A DNA stretch of 64,000 nucleotides. Origin: Vicingaceae bacterium (GTDB lineage Bacteria; Bacteroidota; Bacteroidia; Flavobacteriales_E; Vicingaceae). Below, one piece after another: positions 43,855 to 53,192 of the stretch. Both the position numbers and the translations under genes were made by a program. The stretch lies in the NCBI GenBank assembly GCA_026003395.1, contig BPHE01000004.1:124001-188000 (forward strand). Reading direction: 5' to 3'. Position 1 is the first letter of the stretch. Every line of letters starts with the position of its first letter. The notes below the pieces were generated by a model, which did not search any database, was not told the origin of the DNA, and was given only the letters and a program-made list of their open reading frames with translations.

Positions 43855-44757
43855 TTACAATCGATGATGGGTTATTTTTTCAAGGAGTTGTTCCAATTCA
43901 CTCTCGCTCTCAAATGAGATGATGAGTTTTCCTTTGCCTTTTTTCCCGGAAGTTTTTATTTCAATAGGTTTTTCAAGATATTGTTGCAATTCGTTCAAAA
44001 TCTTTTTTTGAATAAAGGAAAGGGGTTTGGGAGTTTTTTCTTTACTTGGGGTTTTCGTTTTTTTATTTTTTAAATTTTTTACCCAATCTTCTACTTGTCT
44101 GACAGACCATCCCTCAGAAATTATTTTTTCACAAATTTCCAGTTGATCTTCTTCACTTTCAATATTAATTAATGCTCTAGCATGGCCCATGCTGATGGCT
44201 CGGCGTCTTATCGCCATTTGGATTTCGGGGGGAAGTTTCAATAAGCGAAGAAAATTGGCTATTGTGCTTCTCTTTTTTCCGATTTTTTCGCTTAATTCTT
44301 CTTGCGTAAGTGAACATTCTTCCATCAAGCGTTTTAAACTTATGGCTATTTCAATGGCGTCGAGGTTTTCCCGTTGGATATTTTCCACAAGAGCCATTTC
44401 GAGCATGTTTTCGTCATTGGCTACTCTCACATAAGCGGGAATTTCAGTGAGACCGGCTATTTTTGAAGCACGGTATCGGCGTTCGCCGGAGATCAATTGG
44501 TATTTATTTTCATTTAATTTTCTGACCGTAATTGGTTGTATAATTCCCATGGCTTTGATAGAAGCGGCAAGTTCGGCAAGAGCTTCTTCGTCAAATTGAT
44601 TTCTTGGTTGAAAAGGATTGGTTTCTATTTGATCGATAGGGATATTTTTAATCCATCCGTTTTCGATTGCAGGCGAATTGGTCAAGTCGGGGCTATATGC
44701 ATTTTCCAGCAAAGCACTTAATCCCCTTCCCAATGCAGGTTTTTTATTGTTGCTCAT
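43855..44757 (-). CDS. parB: Chromosome-partitioning protein ParB
   Basis: A 300-residue parS-binding CTPase. The N-terminal CTPase domain has IDQIETNPFQPR and the catalytic GERRYRASKIAGLTEIPAYV near 95-114; NIQRENLDAIE follows. The HTH domain holds LTQEELSEKIGKKRSTIANFLRLLKLP and GHARALINI. A Lys-rich linker and a C-terminal dimerisation domain (LNELQQYLEKPIEIKT) complete it. The start overlaps the parA end by 14 bases. No clear parS palindrome was recognised in the window by eye. Confidence 0.96.
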   Translation of the reverse strand: MSNNKKPALGRGLSALLENAYSPDLTNSPAIENGWIKNIPIDQIETNPFQPRNQFDEEALAELAASIKAMGIIQPITVRKLNENKYQLISGERRYRASKIAGLTEIPAYVRVANDENMLEMALVENIQRENLDAIEIAISLKRLMEECSLTQEELSEKIGKKRSTIANFLRLLKLPPEIQMAIRRRAISMGHARALINIESEEDQLEICEKIISEGWSVRQVEDWVKNLKNKKTKTPSKEKTPKPLSFIQKKILNELQQYLEKPIEIKTSGKKGKGKLIISFESESELEQLLEKITHHRL

Positions 44758-45565
44758 GGTTCTCGATATTTATGATTTTTTCGTCTTGTGGAATTTGTGT
44801 TAAATTATTTTTTTGCAAAATTTCTCTGGCAAGATTTAAATAATTAATGGCCCCTTTACTGCTGGCGTCATGCATAAGCACACTTTTGCCATGACTGGGT
44901 GCTTCTCCCAAAGTGGTGTTTCTGTGGATGATTGTATCAAAAACCAAATCCTGGAAGTGTGTTTTAACTTCTTCAACCACCTGGTTGGCTAATCTCAAAC
45001 GGATATCGTACATGGTCAATAACATTCCTTCTATTTCTAAATCTGGATTTAGGCGGCTTTGAATAATTTTAATCGTATTCAAAAGTTTTCCTAAACCTTC
45101 CAACGCAAAATATTCGCATTGAATTGGAATGATAACCGAATCGGCAGCCGTCAGGGCGTTGACGGTTATAAGCCCTAAAGATGGAGCACAGTCAATCAAA
45201 ATAAAATCGAACTTGTCTTTTATTTTTTGCAATTGTTTTTTTAACAGAAGTTCTCTGTTGGGCATATTGATGAGCTCGATTTCAGAACCAACGAGGTTGA
45301 TATTGGAAGGCAGGAGGAAAAGATTGGGTGTTTCGGTTTCCAACACAATTTCATCGGCCTCCTTTTCCCCAATGATCAGATCATAGATACTGGTTTTGAT
45401 GTTGCGGGGATCAAAACCGATGCCTGAAGTGGAGTTTGCCTGTGGGTCTGCATCAATCAACAATACTTTTTTTTCCAATACAGCCAATGATGCTGACAGG
45501 TTGATGGCCGTGGTAGTTTTTCCTACACCACCTTTTTGATTGGCTATGGCAATAATTTTTCCCAT
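44744..45565 (-). CDS. parA: Chromosome-partitioning ATPase ParA
   Basis: A 273-residue Walker-type ATPase (Soj family) that drives origin segregation with ParB. It begins IIAIANQKGGVGKTTTAINLSA (deviant Walker A with the signature Lys), has LLIDADPQANST, the Walker B DFILIDCAPSLG near 115-126 and IPIQCEYFALEG. It lacks the N-terminal HTH of plasmid ParAs, so it is the chromosomal type. It lies between an MBL-fold hydrolase (upstream) and parB (downstream). Confidence 0.96.
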   Translation of the reverse strand: MGKIIAIANQKGGVGKTTTAINLSASLAVLEKKVLLIDADPQANSTSGIGFDPRNIKTSIYDLIIGEKEADEIVLETETPNLFLLPSNINLVGSEIELINMPNRELLLKKQLQKIKDKFDFILIDCAPSLGLITVNALTAADSVIIPIQCEYFALEGLGKLLNTIKIIQSRLNPDLEIEGMLLTMYDIRLRLANQVVEEVKTHFQDLVFDTIIHRNTTLGEAPSHGKSVLMHDASSKGAINYLNLAREILQKNNLTQIPQDEKIINIENHEQQ

Positions 45566-45574
45566 ATGACTTGA

Positions 45575-46261
45575 TTAAATTTGATAAGATTTTCCGATTT
45601 CGGGCAATAACAACTCGAGTCCGGCCGCTTTAAATTTTTCTAAAGCTGCGTGATGGTCAATTTTTATAAAACCGAACGTGTCAAAATGTACGCCTATAAC
45701 TTTTTTTACTTTAAGCAGTTTGGCTGCTTTCACGGCATCCTCGATTCCCATAGTGAAATTATCTCCGATGGGTAAAACAGCAAAAGAAAGTGAAAATTCT
45801 TCACCGGTCAGTTGCATGTTAAGAGTGAGTGCAGTGTCTCCCGAATAATAGAAGGAATCTCCATCGTTGCTTGTGATTACAAATCCCATAGGATTTCCGG
45901 CATAGGTGCCATCAGGAAAAGAACTGCTGTGGACGGCTTCTGTGCATTTTACTTTACCAAAATCAAATGCCCACTGACCTCCGGTATTCATGGGATGTCC
46001 ATTTTCCACGCCATTTTTTTGCAACCACACAAAAATCTCATAGTTGCTGATACATTTTGCTCCGGAATTTTTGGCTATGGTCACGGCATCGGCTATATGG
46101 TCTTCATGACCGTGTGAAATGAAGATATAGTCAGGACGGATAGAAGTAATATCAATATTTTTCGCCAATTCGTTTGGCGTGATAAAAGGATCGAACAAAA
46201 GCTTTTTCGATGCAATTTCTATCATAAAACAGGAATGGCCAAAATATGTAAATTGTCTCAT
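45575..46261 (-). CDS. UPF0173-type metallo-beta-lactamase-fold hydrolase
   Basis: A 228-residue zinc hydrolase from ATG at 46261 (MRQFTYFGHSCFMIE). An in-frame ATG further upstream at 46291 adds ten basic residues and is unlikely. The metal motif SHGHEDH is near 58-64, further ligands lie in AVHSSSFPDG (His) and YYSGDTALTL (Asp), with VIGVHFDTFGFI near the end. UPF0173 members have no established substrate. It ends 9 bases before parA and may lead the parAB operon. Confidence 0.88.
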   Translation of the reverse strand: MRQFTYFGHSCFMIEIASKKLLFDPFITPNELAKNIDITSIRPDYIFISHGHEDHIADAVTIAKNSGAKCISNYEIFVWLQKNGVENGHPMNTGGQWAFDFGKVKCTEAVHSSSFPDGTYAGNPMGFVITSNDGDSFYYSGDTALTLNMQLTGEEFSLSFAVLPIGDNFTMGIEDAVKAAKLLKVKKVIGVHFDTFGFIKIDHHAALEKFKAAGLELLLPEIGKSYQI

Positions 46262-46345
46262 AACTTTGATTTTTTTGTTTCTTTGCATCACAAAATTAAA
46301 GTATTCCTTTTTGAAATAAAAACATACTTTTTAACATTTTGTTAA

Positions 46346-46843
46346 ATGATTGGCATTTTGATAGGTACAAACAGAGAAGACAATGTTTCTCAATTGGTAG
46401 GGGAGTATTATCTCTCGGTTTTGTCAAAAAAAGGCGTTGACAGTAAGATTTTCCATTTGGAAGATTTTTTGGAAAAATTAGATTGGTCAAAAATTTATGA
46501 TTATTCTTTGATTCCTGAGTTTGCCGGGGTGGAAAAAACCATCTGGGTGCTGCCTGAATATAACGGAAGTTTTCCAGGTGTGGTAAAAGTGATGATTGAC
46601 AGTTTGCAAAGAGAATTTTGGAAAAATAAAAAAGTTGCCTTGACAGGAGTTTCGGCAGGGCAAGGAGGGAATCGGACGGGATTGAATCATTTGAGCGACA
46701 TTTTAACATATCTGAATGTTTATATTCTTCCTTATTTTGTATATCTTGACAATATTGAAAAATACCTTCAGGACGGAAAGTTTATTCCCGGAAAGTATGA
46801 AAAGTTTATTGAAAATCAAATAGAATTATTGCGTGGTTTCTAA
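46346..46843 (+). CDS. NADPH-dependent FMN reductase-family protein
   Basis: A 165-residue flavodoxin-fold protein. It begins MIGILIGTNREDNVSQLVGEYY (phosphate loop for FMN), has the signature VLPEYNGSFPGVVKVMIDSL near 70-90 and ALTGVSAGQGGNRTGLNHL. It may reduce quinones, azo compounds or flavin with NAD(P)H. The last 4 bases overlap the end of the convergent pyruvate dehydrogenase E2 gene. Confidence 0.88.
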   Translation: MIGILIGTNREDNVSQLVGEYYLSVLSKKGVDSKIFHLEDFLEKLDWSKIYDYSLIPEFAGVEKTIWVLPEYNGSFPGVVKVMIDSLQREFWKNKKVALTGVSAGQGGNRTGLNHLSDILTYLNVYILPYFVYLDNIEKYLQDGKFIPGKYEKFIENQIELLRGF

Positions 46844-48504
46844 ATTAAGTGTTCGCCAAATAGCAAAATGGGATTTTCCAACAGATTCTTAAGAGTGCGG
46901 AGGAATTCTGCGCCTGTAGCTCCGTCTACCACACGGTGATCGCAGCTCAAAGTTACTTTCATTGTATGTCCTATGGTTAAGTGATTGTTTTTAACTACAG
47001 GTTTTTCAATGATTGCACCTACGGCCAGGATACAGGCGTCAGGGGGATTGATGATGGCAGTGAATTCTTCGATTCCATACATTCCCAAATTTGAAATTGT
47101 AAATGTGTTACCTTGCCAATCCTGAGGTTGAAGTTGTTTATTCTTGGCTTTTTCAACAAAAACCTTCACTTCGGACGCTATTTGAGAAAGTGTTTTGGTA
47201 TCGGCAAATTTTATGACCGGAACCAATAAACCATCCTCTACGGCAACAGCTACACCAATATGGATATGTTCATACCGACGGATAAAATCTCCCATCCAGG
47301 AGGCATTGACCTTCGGATGTTTTCTTAAAGCCCGGGCCACGGCCATGATGACAATATCATTAAAAGAAATTTTTACAGGACTGATTTCGTTGATTTTGTT
47401 TCTTGTATCGACGATAGCATCCATGTTAATTTCCATGGTCAAATAAAAGTGGGGGGCTGAAAATTTGCTTTCAGACAAACGTTTCGCAATGGTTTTCCGC
47501 ATTTGATTTACAGGGATATCCTGGAATTTCTCTTGTGTTACGGCTTGGAGCCCGGAAGGGTAACCTGTAAAATTTTCTATATCTCTTTTGACGATTCTGC
47601 CGTGAGGTCCCGTGCCTTTTACCAACGACAGGTTAATATTTTTTTCTTTTGCCAGACGGCGGGCAAGAGGAGAGGCAATGATGCGATGGCTTTGTGTGGA
47701 CGAAGAAGAAGTTTGAACATCCTGCGATACTTTGACCGGGGCGTTGACTTGTATTTCGGGCACAAAAGTAGTTTGTTGAGGGTTGGGTAAAGGTGAATCC
47801 TGCTTTTTATCTGCTTGTTCGGTAGTTTGTTTTTGTTTATAATAGTTGATTAATTTTTCAACATCGGCACCTTCTTCTCCTATAACTGCTATGACGGCAT
47901 CAACGGGAACACGTTCGCCTTCTTTCACGCCAATATAGAGTAATTTTCCGGACTCGAAGGCCTCAAACTCCATGGTAGCTTTGTCTGTTTCAATTTCTGC
48001 CAACAAATCACCGGCTTTTACAGTATCGCCGACTTTTTTATGCCATTTGGCAATTACCCCTTCGGTCATTGTATCACTCAACCGTGGCATGGTTACTACC
48101 TTGGCAGGTATATTTGAAATGTCAATAGAGATATTGGTTTGTTGGTTGTTTGATGTTTTTTTATCTTGGACGGATGTTTTTAATTCTTTTTCTGCTTGAT
48201 TCTGCTCTGAAGATGGTTGGTTTTGTGCGTTTTTATATTTTTGGATGATGGGCTCGATATTTTCCCCTTCCTTACCTATTATTGCAATTAATGAATCAAC
48301 CGGTACGGGTTCGTTTTCTTTTACACCTATATACAATAATACGCCATCGTAAAACGATTCAAATTCCATGGTGGCTTTATCGGTTTCAATCTCAGCCAAA
48401 AGATCACCGGATTTTACTTTATCACCCACTTTTTTATGCCATTTGGCGATCACACCTTCGGTCATTGTGTCGCTCAAACGAGGCATGGTTACCACTTCTG
48501 CCAT
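46840..48504 (-). CDS. Pyruvate dehydrogenase E2 (dihydrolipoyl acetyltransferase) with two lipoyl domains
   Basis: A 554-residue acetyltransferase core. Two nearly identical lipoyl domains (residues 1-80 and about 135-215) each show MPRLSDTMTEGVIAKWHKKVGD and the lipoylated Lys in ETDKATMEF. A Gln/Asn/Pro-rich linker follows each. The peripheral subunit-binding domain is ASPLARRLAKEKNINL near 278. The catalytic domain ends with SCDHRVVDGATGAEFL holding the active-site His. It starts 4 bases after the E1alpha stop. Confidence 0.95.
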   Translation of the reverse strand: MAEVVTMPRLSDTMTEGVIAKWHKKVGDKVKSGDLLAEIETDKATMEFESFYDGVLLYIGVKENEPVPVDSLIAIIGKEGENIEPIIQKYKNAQNQPSSEQNQAEKELKTSVQDKKTSNNQQTNISIDISNIPAKVVTMPRLSDTMTEGVIAKWHKKVGDTVKAGDLLAEIETDKATMEFEAFESGKLLYIGVKEGERVPVDAVIAVIGEEGADVEKLINYYKQKQTTEQADKKQDSPLPNPQQTTFVPEIQVNAPVKVSQDVQTSSSSTQSHRIIASPLARRLAKEKNINLSLVKGTGPHGRIVKRDIENFTGYPSGLQAVTQEKFQDIPVNQMRKTIAKRLSESKFSAPHFYLTMEINMDAIVDTRNKINEISPVKISFNDIVIMAVARALRKHPKVNASWMGDFIRRYEHIHIGVAVAVEDGLLVPVIKFADTKTLSQIASEVKVFVEKAKNKQLQPQDWQGNTFTISNLGMYGIEEFTAIINPPDACILAVGAIIEKPVVKNNHLTIGHTMKVTLSCDHRVVDGATGAEFLRTLKNLLENPILLFGEHLI

Positions 48505-48508
48505 AATA

Positions 48509-49543
48509 TCAAAAATTTTCTTTTATAAATGGATAATCTTCTTGTTTGTAAACATCATTGTAAATTTCTTCCGGTTCGGGGAAAGGTGAGTTCTCGGCAA
48601 ACTCACAGGCCTCTTCTATCACGGCGTCCACTTTTTTTTCTATTTCTTCCAATTCATTGTCTGAGGCAAGTTTATGCTTGCGGATGGTTGACATCACTTT
48701 TAAAATTGGGTCTTCTTGCATAAACTTTTCTTCCTCTTCTTTGGTTCTGTATTTTCTGGGGTCGCTCATAGAGTGTCCTTTGTAGCGGTAAGTTTTCATT
48801 TCGAGCAATGTGGGGCCTTCGCCTTTTCTTGCTCTTTCGGCTGCTTCGAAAACAGCATCATGCACTGCCTCGCAACTCATCCCGTCAACAGGAAAGGACG
48901 GCATTTCATAGGCACATCCCAACTTATACAAATCTGTGACATTTGATGATCTTGCCACAGAAGTGCCCATGGCATATTGATTATTCTCAATGATATAAAT
49001 TACAGGCAATTTCCAAAGCATTGCCAGATTGAGAGATTCATGAAAAGCACCTTGACGAACTGCTCCGTCGCCCATATAACACAGGGTCACATTGTCTGTT
49101 CCCATGTATTTTTCTGCAAAAGCAAGCCCGGTACCTAATGGAATTTGTCCTCCCACAATGCCGTGACCACCATAAAAATTCCGGGAAACATCAAACATGT
49201 GCATGCTGCCTCCTTTACCTTTGGAACATCCGGTGATTTTCCCGAACAATTCGGCCATGACATATTTTGGGTGCATGCCACGACCAATAGGATGAGCATG
49301 ATCCCTGTATGCCGTAATCATATTGTCGGTGGGACGTGTGGCTGTGACAGATCCCGCCACAATGGCTTCTTGCCCGTTGTAAAGGTGAAGGAACCCCCTG
49401 ATTTTTTGTTGTATGTAATATTGTGCGGCTTTTTCTTCCAACTTCCGCATCGTCAACATGCTTTCATACCAAAACAAATAAGTTTCTTTGGGAAACTTTA
49501 ACGATTGTTTTGTGTTGGTTTTTTCTTTTTTTGTTTTAGCCAT
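48509..49543 (-). CDS. Pyruvate dehydrogenase E1, alpha subunit
   Basis: A 344-residue thiamine-diphosphate enzyme subunit from ATG at 49543 (MAKTKKEKTNTK). It shows RGFLHLYNGQEAIVAG, AYRDHAHPIGRGM, GKGGSMHMFD, GHGIVGGQIPLGTGLAFA, the ThDP motif MGDGAVRQGAFHESLNLA and YRYKGHSMSDPRKYRTKEE with the phosphorylation-loop region. It catalyses decarboxylation of pyruvate with the beta subunit. The beta subunit gene is not beside it: E2 follows directly, so E1beta must be elsewhere. Confidence 0.95.
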   Translation of the reverse strand: MAKTKKEKTNTKQSLKFPKETYLFWYESMLTMRKLEEKAAQYYIQQKIRGFLHLYNGQEAIVAGSVTATRPTDNMITAYRDHAHPIGRGMHPKYVMAELFGKITGCSKGKGGSMHMFDVSRNFYGGHGIVGGQIPLGTGLAFAEKYMGTDNVTLCYMGDGAVRQGAFHESLNLAMLWKLPVIYIIENNQYAMGTSVARSSNVTDLYKLGCAYEMPSFPVDGMSCEAVHDAVFEAAERARKGEGPTLLEMKTYRYKGHSMSDPRKYRTKEEEEKFMQEDPILKVMSTIRKHKLASDNELEEIEKKVDAVIEEACEFAENSPFPEPEEIYNDVYKQEDYPFIKENF

Positions 49544-49691
49544 ATTCAGCAATCCTTTAATTTTTGCAAAAATAACATTATCCTTGAACTTTGAATGATA
49601 AAGTTTAATAAGCCGGGCAAAAATAACAAAATTAGCATTGAAACGGTTTCTTGCTTAAAATATGCTCAATAATACGAAAAAATGCACTTAC

Positions 49692-50159
49692 TTAAAATGA
49701 AAAAGAAAATGGCAGCAAATCCGAAGCGTGGGGTATTTCCATAACAGTTTGGTTGTATTGAAGAATGTAGAGAGGAAAGTCACTTTTATGCAAATGAATA
49801 AATTCAATCATAACTTGTCGGCAACTTCCACAGGGCGAAAAATAATCATTAGATTGACAATCTATCTTTGAAGATGCCAAATACATTGCTTTGATAGAAG
49901 CATCCGGAAATTTTGAATTTGAAAAAAAAAGTGCCACTCTTTCAGCACAGAGGCCCGAAGGATAGGCGATATTCTCCTGGTTGGTTCCAAGAATAAACTC
50001 TTCATTAGACAATAAAACCCCTGCGGCTACCAAAAAATTAGAATAAGGAGCATAGGCGTGATTCAGATATTGCATGGTTTGTTGTAAATACTTTTTGTCT
50101 ATTTCATCCAGAGCTTCAACAGAGTCATGTATCACAAATTTTACCGGTTTATTTTTCAT
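49692..50159 (-). CDS. cdd: Cytidine deaminase
   Basis: A 155-residue zinc enzyme that converts cytidine or deoxycytidine to uridine forms. ATG at 50159 (MKNKPVKFVIHD) is preferred; the in-frame codons upstream to 50198 are unlikely coding. Motifs: AYAPYSNFLVAAGVLL, PSGLCAERVALF with zinc ligand Cys and catalytic Glu, and FSPCGSCRQVMIEF with the other two zinc Cys. Length matches the small tetrameric class. It stands alone between the PDH genes and the S74 pseudogene. Confidence 0.93.
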   Translation of the reverse strand: MKNKPVKFVIHDSVEALDEIDKKYLQQTMQYLNHAYAPYSNFLVAAGVLLSNEEFILGTNQENIAYPSGLCAERVALFFSNSKFPDASIKAMYLASSKIDCQSNDYFSPCGSCRQVMIEFIHLHKSDFPLYILQYNQTVMEIPHASDLLPFSFSF

Positions 50160-50300
50160 GGCAATGAAATAAAAAATTTTTGCCTCAAATTTCGACAAAA
50201 ATTAACAACGAAAATTCTCAACAAGAAAACTTTTTATTTTTCTCTATTGATGGAAAATGATTTTTTGATAAATTTGTTGTGACTTTGATACTGTAAAATT

Positions 50301-52166
50301 ATGGTAAAATTTAAAGTTTTTGTAATTGTTGCATCAACCTTTGCAACGATAAATTCTTTTTCTCAAGGCATTGGCATTAATCCGTTAGGAAATACACCGA
50401 ATCCATCAGCAGGTTTGGATGTAGATTTCACTAACAAAGGAATTTTGGTTCCTAGGGTGGCTCTTACTTCTACTACCGACGCAGCTACCATTCCTTCTCC
50501 AGCCACATCATTGTTGGTTTACAACACTGGCACGGGGGGGCTTACACCGGCAGGGTATTACTACAATGCAGGAACGCCGGGAGCACCCAATTGGGTAAAA
50601 TTGTTCAGCGGGGGTTCTCCGGGGGATGCCTGGTTGACCACAGGAAATAACGGGGTGTCTGTTTCCACACATTTTTTGGGAACCATCAATAATACCGGCC
50701 TTGCTTTCAGGACAAACAACATAGAAAGGATGAGATTGCATAACACGGGTCAATTGTCTATTGGCGATAATGCTCCGGGAGGAAAGTTGGATGTTCATCA
50801 AGAATCGGCCAATGATGTTGCTAGGTTTATAACTTACGGTTCAACCAATGATATTCGTTTGCGGAGAACACAGGGTTCCAAATCGTCGCCTTCAGCTACC
50901 GGTGGGGCAAATACGGTTCTTGGCAGAATATTCGCAGAGGGATATAATGGAAGTGGATTTACTGCGGCTGCCTTAATAGAGATGAGCACTGATGCTGCAG
51001 GTGGTTCATCTACCGATATGCCGGGTAGAATTGCATTTTGGACCACACCGGATGGGTCCGGAACTTTACAGGAAAGAATGAGAATTGCCAATAGTGGGAA
51101 CGTAGGTATTGTGTAGCACCTAATCCCTTAGCAACTTTGGATGTCTTTTCCAATCTTCATCTATATGGCGCGACCTTCTGGTACTCAGAATTACCTCGTT
51201 TGTATGCTGTTTCACCTAAGTCAGGCTAGTCATAGCTACAACTTTTCATTTAATTGGAACATACCAAGGATGGGATCAAAAAGCTATTTACTATGTGCAG
51301 GTTGCACCTAATTGGTATTATCCGGCGGGTGGCTGATTTAACTCAGCTGCTCGGAGCATTCATCTGTGGATCTGCCTGAAAGATTGGCGGTTAACTTGCA
51401 GCAATGGTTTTGTTGGGATTGGTAATACAAATCCGGCTCACGCAATTTACATGTTCATGACATCAAATAGTACTACACTATTAGAATCACCTCCACCAAT
51501 TCATCTACATATCAAGGGATACAGGTAGGCATTACCAATGGATGGTACATTGGTACTGAACCGGGTGAGAATTTTGTGATTAACAGGGATATACCTTTAG
51601 GAACCGGAACAGCTGTTTTTAAAATTTATTCATCTACCAACCCCCGCATGTCTCATTTTCTTTCGAGGCAATCAGGTGTTGTGGGAAATGGTAATCCCCA
51701 GGATGGACCTACAAATGTGATTGTTGAAGCCGGGGATGGAACGTATAGATATAATGATTGGCCCAATGGGTGGGGAGGAGGAATATCTACATGGGATATT
51801 TGTGGAGCTTCAACATTTATGACAGGTTATTTGACCAGATCGGATAGAAAATATAAACGCAATATACAAATTTTGCCTTCTGACGAGTTGTTGGAAAAAT
51901 TCATGAAAATCGAACCGGTGCAATATTATATCAATCAAGAAACATTAAAAACAGACGATCCTGACCGTCTTCGTTTTGGATTCATTGCAAATGATATAGA
52001 AAAGTTGTTTCCCAATCTGGTGATCAATGCCGGTATGCCCGAGAATGTGGCCAGAGGTTTGGAGTATGATGGTTTCATTCCAATTTTGGTGAAAGTTGTC
52101 CAGGAACAACAAAAACGTATTGAATTGCTTGAACAAGAATTGAAATCATTAAGAGAGGGAAAGTAA
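50301..52166 (+). pseudogene. Secreted S74 (intramolecular chaperone) surface protein gene, multiply frameshifted
   Basis: The first 271 codons (50301-51116) encode a signal peptide and a tail-fibre-like repeat protein (GIGINPLGNTPNPSAGLDV, GTLQERMRIANSGNVGI). The last 196 codons (51576-52166) encode the S74 peptidase/chaperone domain (RSDRKYKRNIQILPS, FGFIANDIEKLFPNL) and a coiled-coil end. Between 51117 and 51575 fragments in different frames continue the same kind of protein (for example PLATLDVFSNLHLYG, CSNGFVGIGNTNPA), so several indels are needed to join them. It is a decayed gene or a poorly assembled stretch. Proteins of this type are abundant Bacteroidota surface proteins. Confidence 0.82.
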
Positions 52167-52230
52167 ACCCTACATTGATGGTAAGAAAATCTGATGATTC
52201 AGCAATTTGTGTATAAGAAAAAGATGTAGA

Positions 52231-52395
52231 TTATTTTATTTTCTTTTGTTGGCCGGGCGCAAAGGGTTTGGCTGATTTGGTACCGGCTGCTTTTTTCGCT
52301 TGACCAGGAGGTACAGGATGTGCAGGTTTAACTTTGACTACACAACTTACGAATATCATTGACAACATTAATATAATGGTTACTTTTTTCATCAT
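52231..52395 (-). CDS. Small Pro/Lys-rich lipoprotein (54 residues)
   Basis: A short gene starting MMKKVTIILMLSMIFVSC, a complete lipoprotein signal, followed by a basic proline-rich tail with HPVPPGQAKKAAGTKSAKPFAPGQ split over two repeats of PPGQ/APGQ with K-K. Small proteins with this PGQ-KK-x-G-x-SAKPFAPG pattern recur in Bacteroidota, sometimes annotated as a quinol oxidase subunit, without proof. The start at 52392 is an alternative. It is on the opposite strand to the S74 pseudogene and just downstream of the LolD gene. Confidence 0.72.
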   Translation of the reverse strand: MMKKVTIILMLSMIFVSCVVKVKPAHPVPPGQAKKAAGTKSAKPFAPGQQKKIK

Positions 52396-52440
52396 GTTTT
52401 TTTATTTTTTTACGAAATCAATCGACGAAAAGTTGCCTGC

Positions 52441-53094
52441 TTAAGAAAAAATCTTGCCATGTTTGATATGAATAACCTCGTCGGCAAGATGGGCCAATTG
52501 AGGATTGTGAGTAACAATGACAATAGTTTTGTTCCATTCATTTTTTAACCTGACAAAGTATTCGTGTATTTTTCCTGCGTTTTCTTCATCCAAATTACCT
52601 GTTGGTTCGTCGGCAAGGATGATAGGAGGGTTATTGATGAGAGCTCTGGCAAGTGCTGTTCTCTGTTGTTCACCCCCGGACAATTCGGATGGTTTATGAT
52701 GAAGACGGTCTTGCAAACCCATAAATTCGAGTATTTCTTGGGATTTTTTTAATGCTTCTTTTTTACTTTTTCCGCCAATCATCGCCGGAATGGCAACATT
52801 TTCCAATGCCGTAAATTCCGGTAAAAGCATATGGAATTGAAAAACAAATCCAAGCTTTACATTTCGATGGGCAGCCAGTTTTTCTTGACTGTATTGATCG
52901 ACTCTTTCGCCGTCTATCCAAATTTCGCCGGAATCTGCTTTATCTAAAGTGCCGAGTATTTGTAAAAAAGTGGTTTTTCCTGCACCGGATGGACCAACCA
53001 AACAAACCAGTTTGTTACTTCCCACTTCAATTGAAACATTGTCGAGAATCGTTAATTTACCGTAGCTTTTGCAGATATTAATCGCTTTTAACAT
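52441..53094 (-). CDS. LolD-like ABC transporter ATPase
   Basis: A 217-residue ATPase of the MacB/LolD class. Walker A GPSGAGKTT near 33-41, Q-loop VFQFHMLLPEFTALENV, signature LSGGEQQR near 138, Walker B IILADEPTG and switch His in VIVTHNPQ are all intact. Its membrane partner (LolC/E-type permease) is not adjacent, which is usual in Bacteroidota. With LolA at 58997 it suggests lipoprotein trafficking. Confidence 0.9.
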   Translation of the reverse strand: MLKAINICKSYGKLTILDNVSIEVGSNKLVCLVGPSGAGKTTFLQILGTLDKADSGEIWIDGERVDQYSQEKLAAHRNVKLGFVFQFHMLLPEFTALENVAIPAMIGGKSKKEALKKSQEILEFMGLQDRLHHKPSELSGGEQQRTALARALINNPPIILADEPTGNLDEENAGKIHEYFVRLKNEWNKTIVIVTHNPQLAHLADEVIHIKHGKIFS

Positions 53095-53192
53095 GATTTT
53101 TATCCTTTTGTTTAAAAATAATTCGTTTTTTTTACATTATTTCGCAAATCTAATCATTGGAAAATTTTTATACCCAAAATTGCAAAGAAATA

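Noticed and set aside
43855-46261. parS sites near parAB
   Set aside because: No 16-bp TGTTTCACGTGAAACA-like palindrome was recognised by eye; a computed search would be needed.
47900-48504. Near-identical segments in the E2 gene considered as a mobile or repeated DNA element
   Set aside because: They correspond exactly to the two lipoyl domains.
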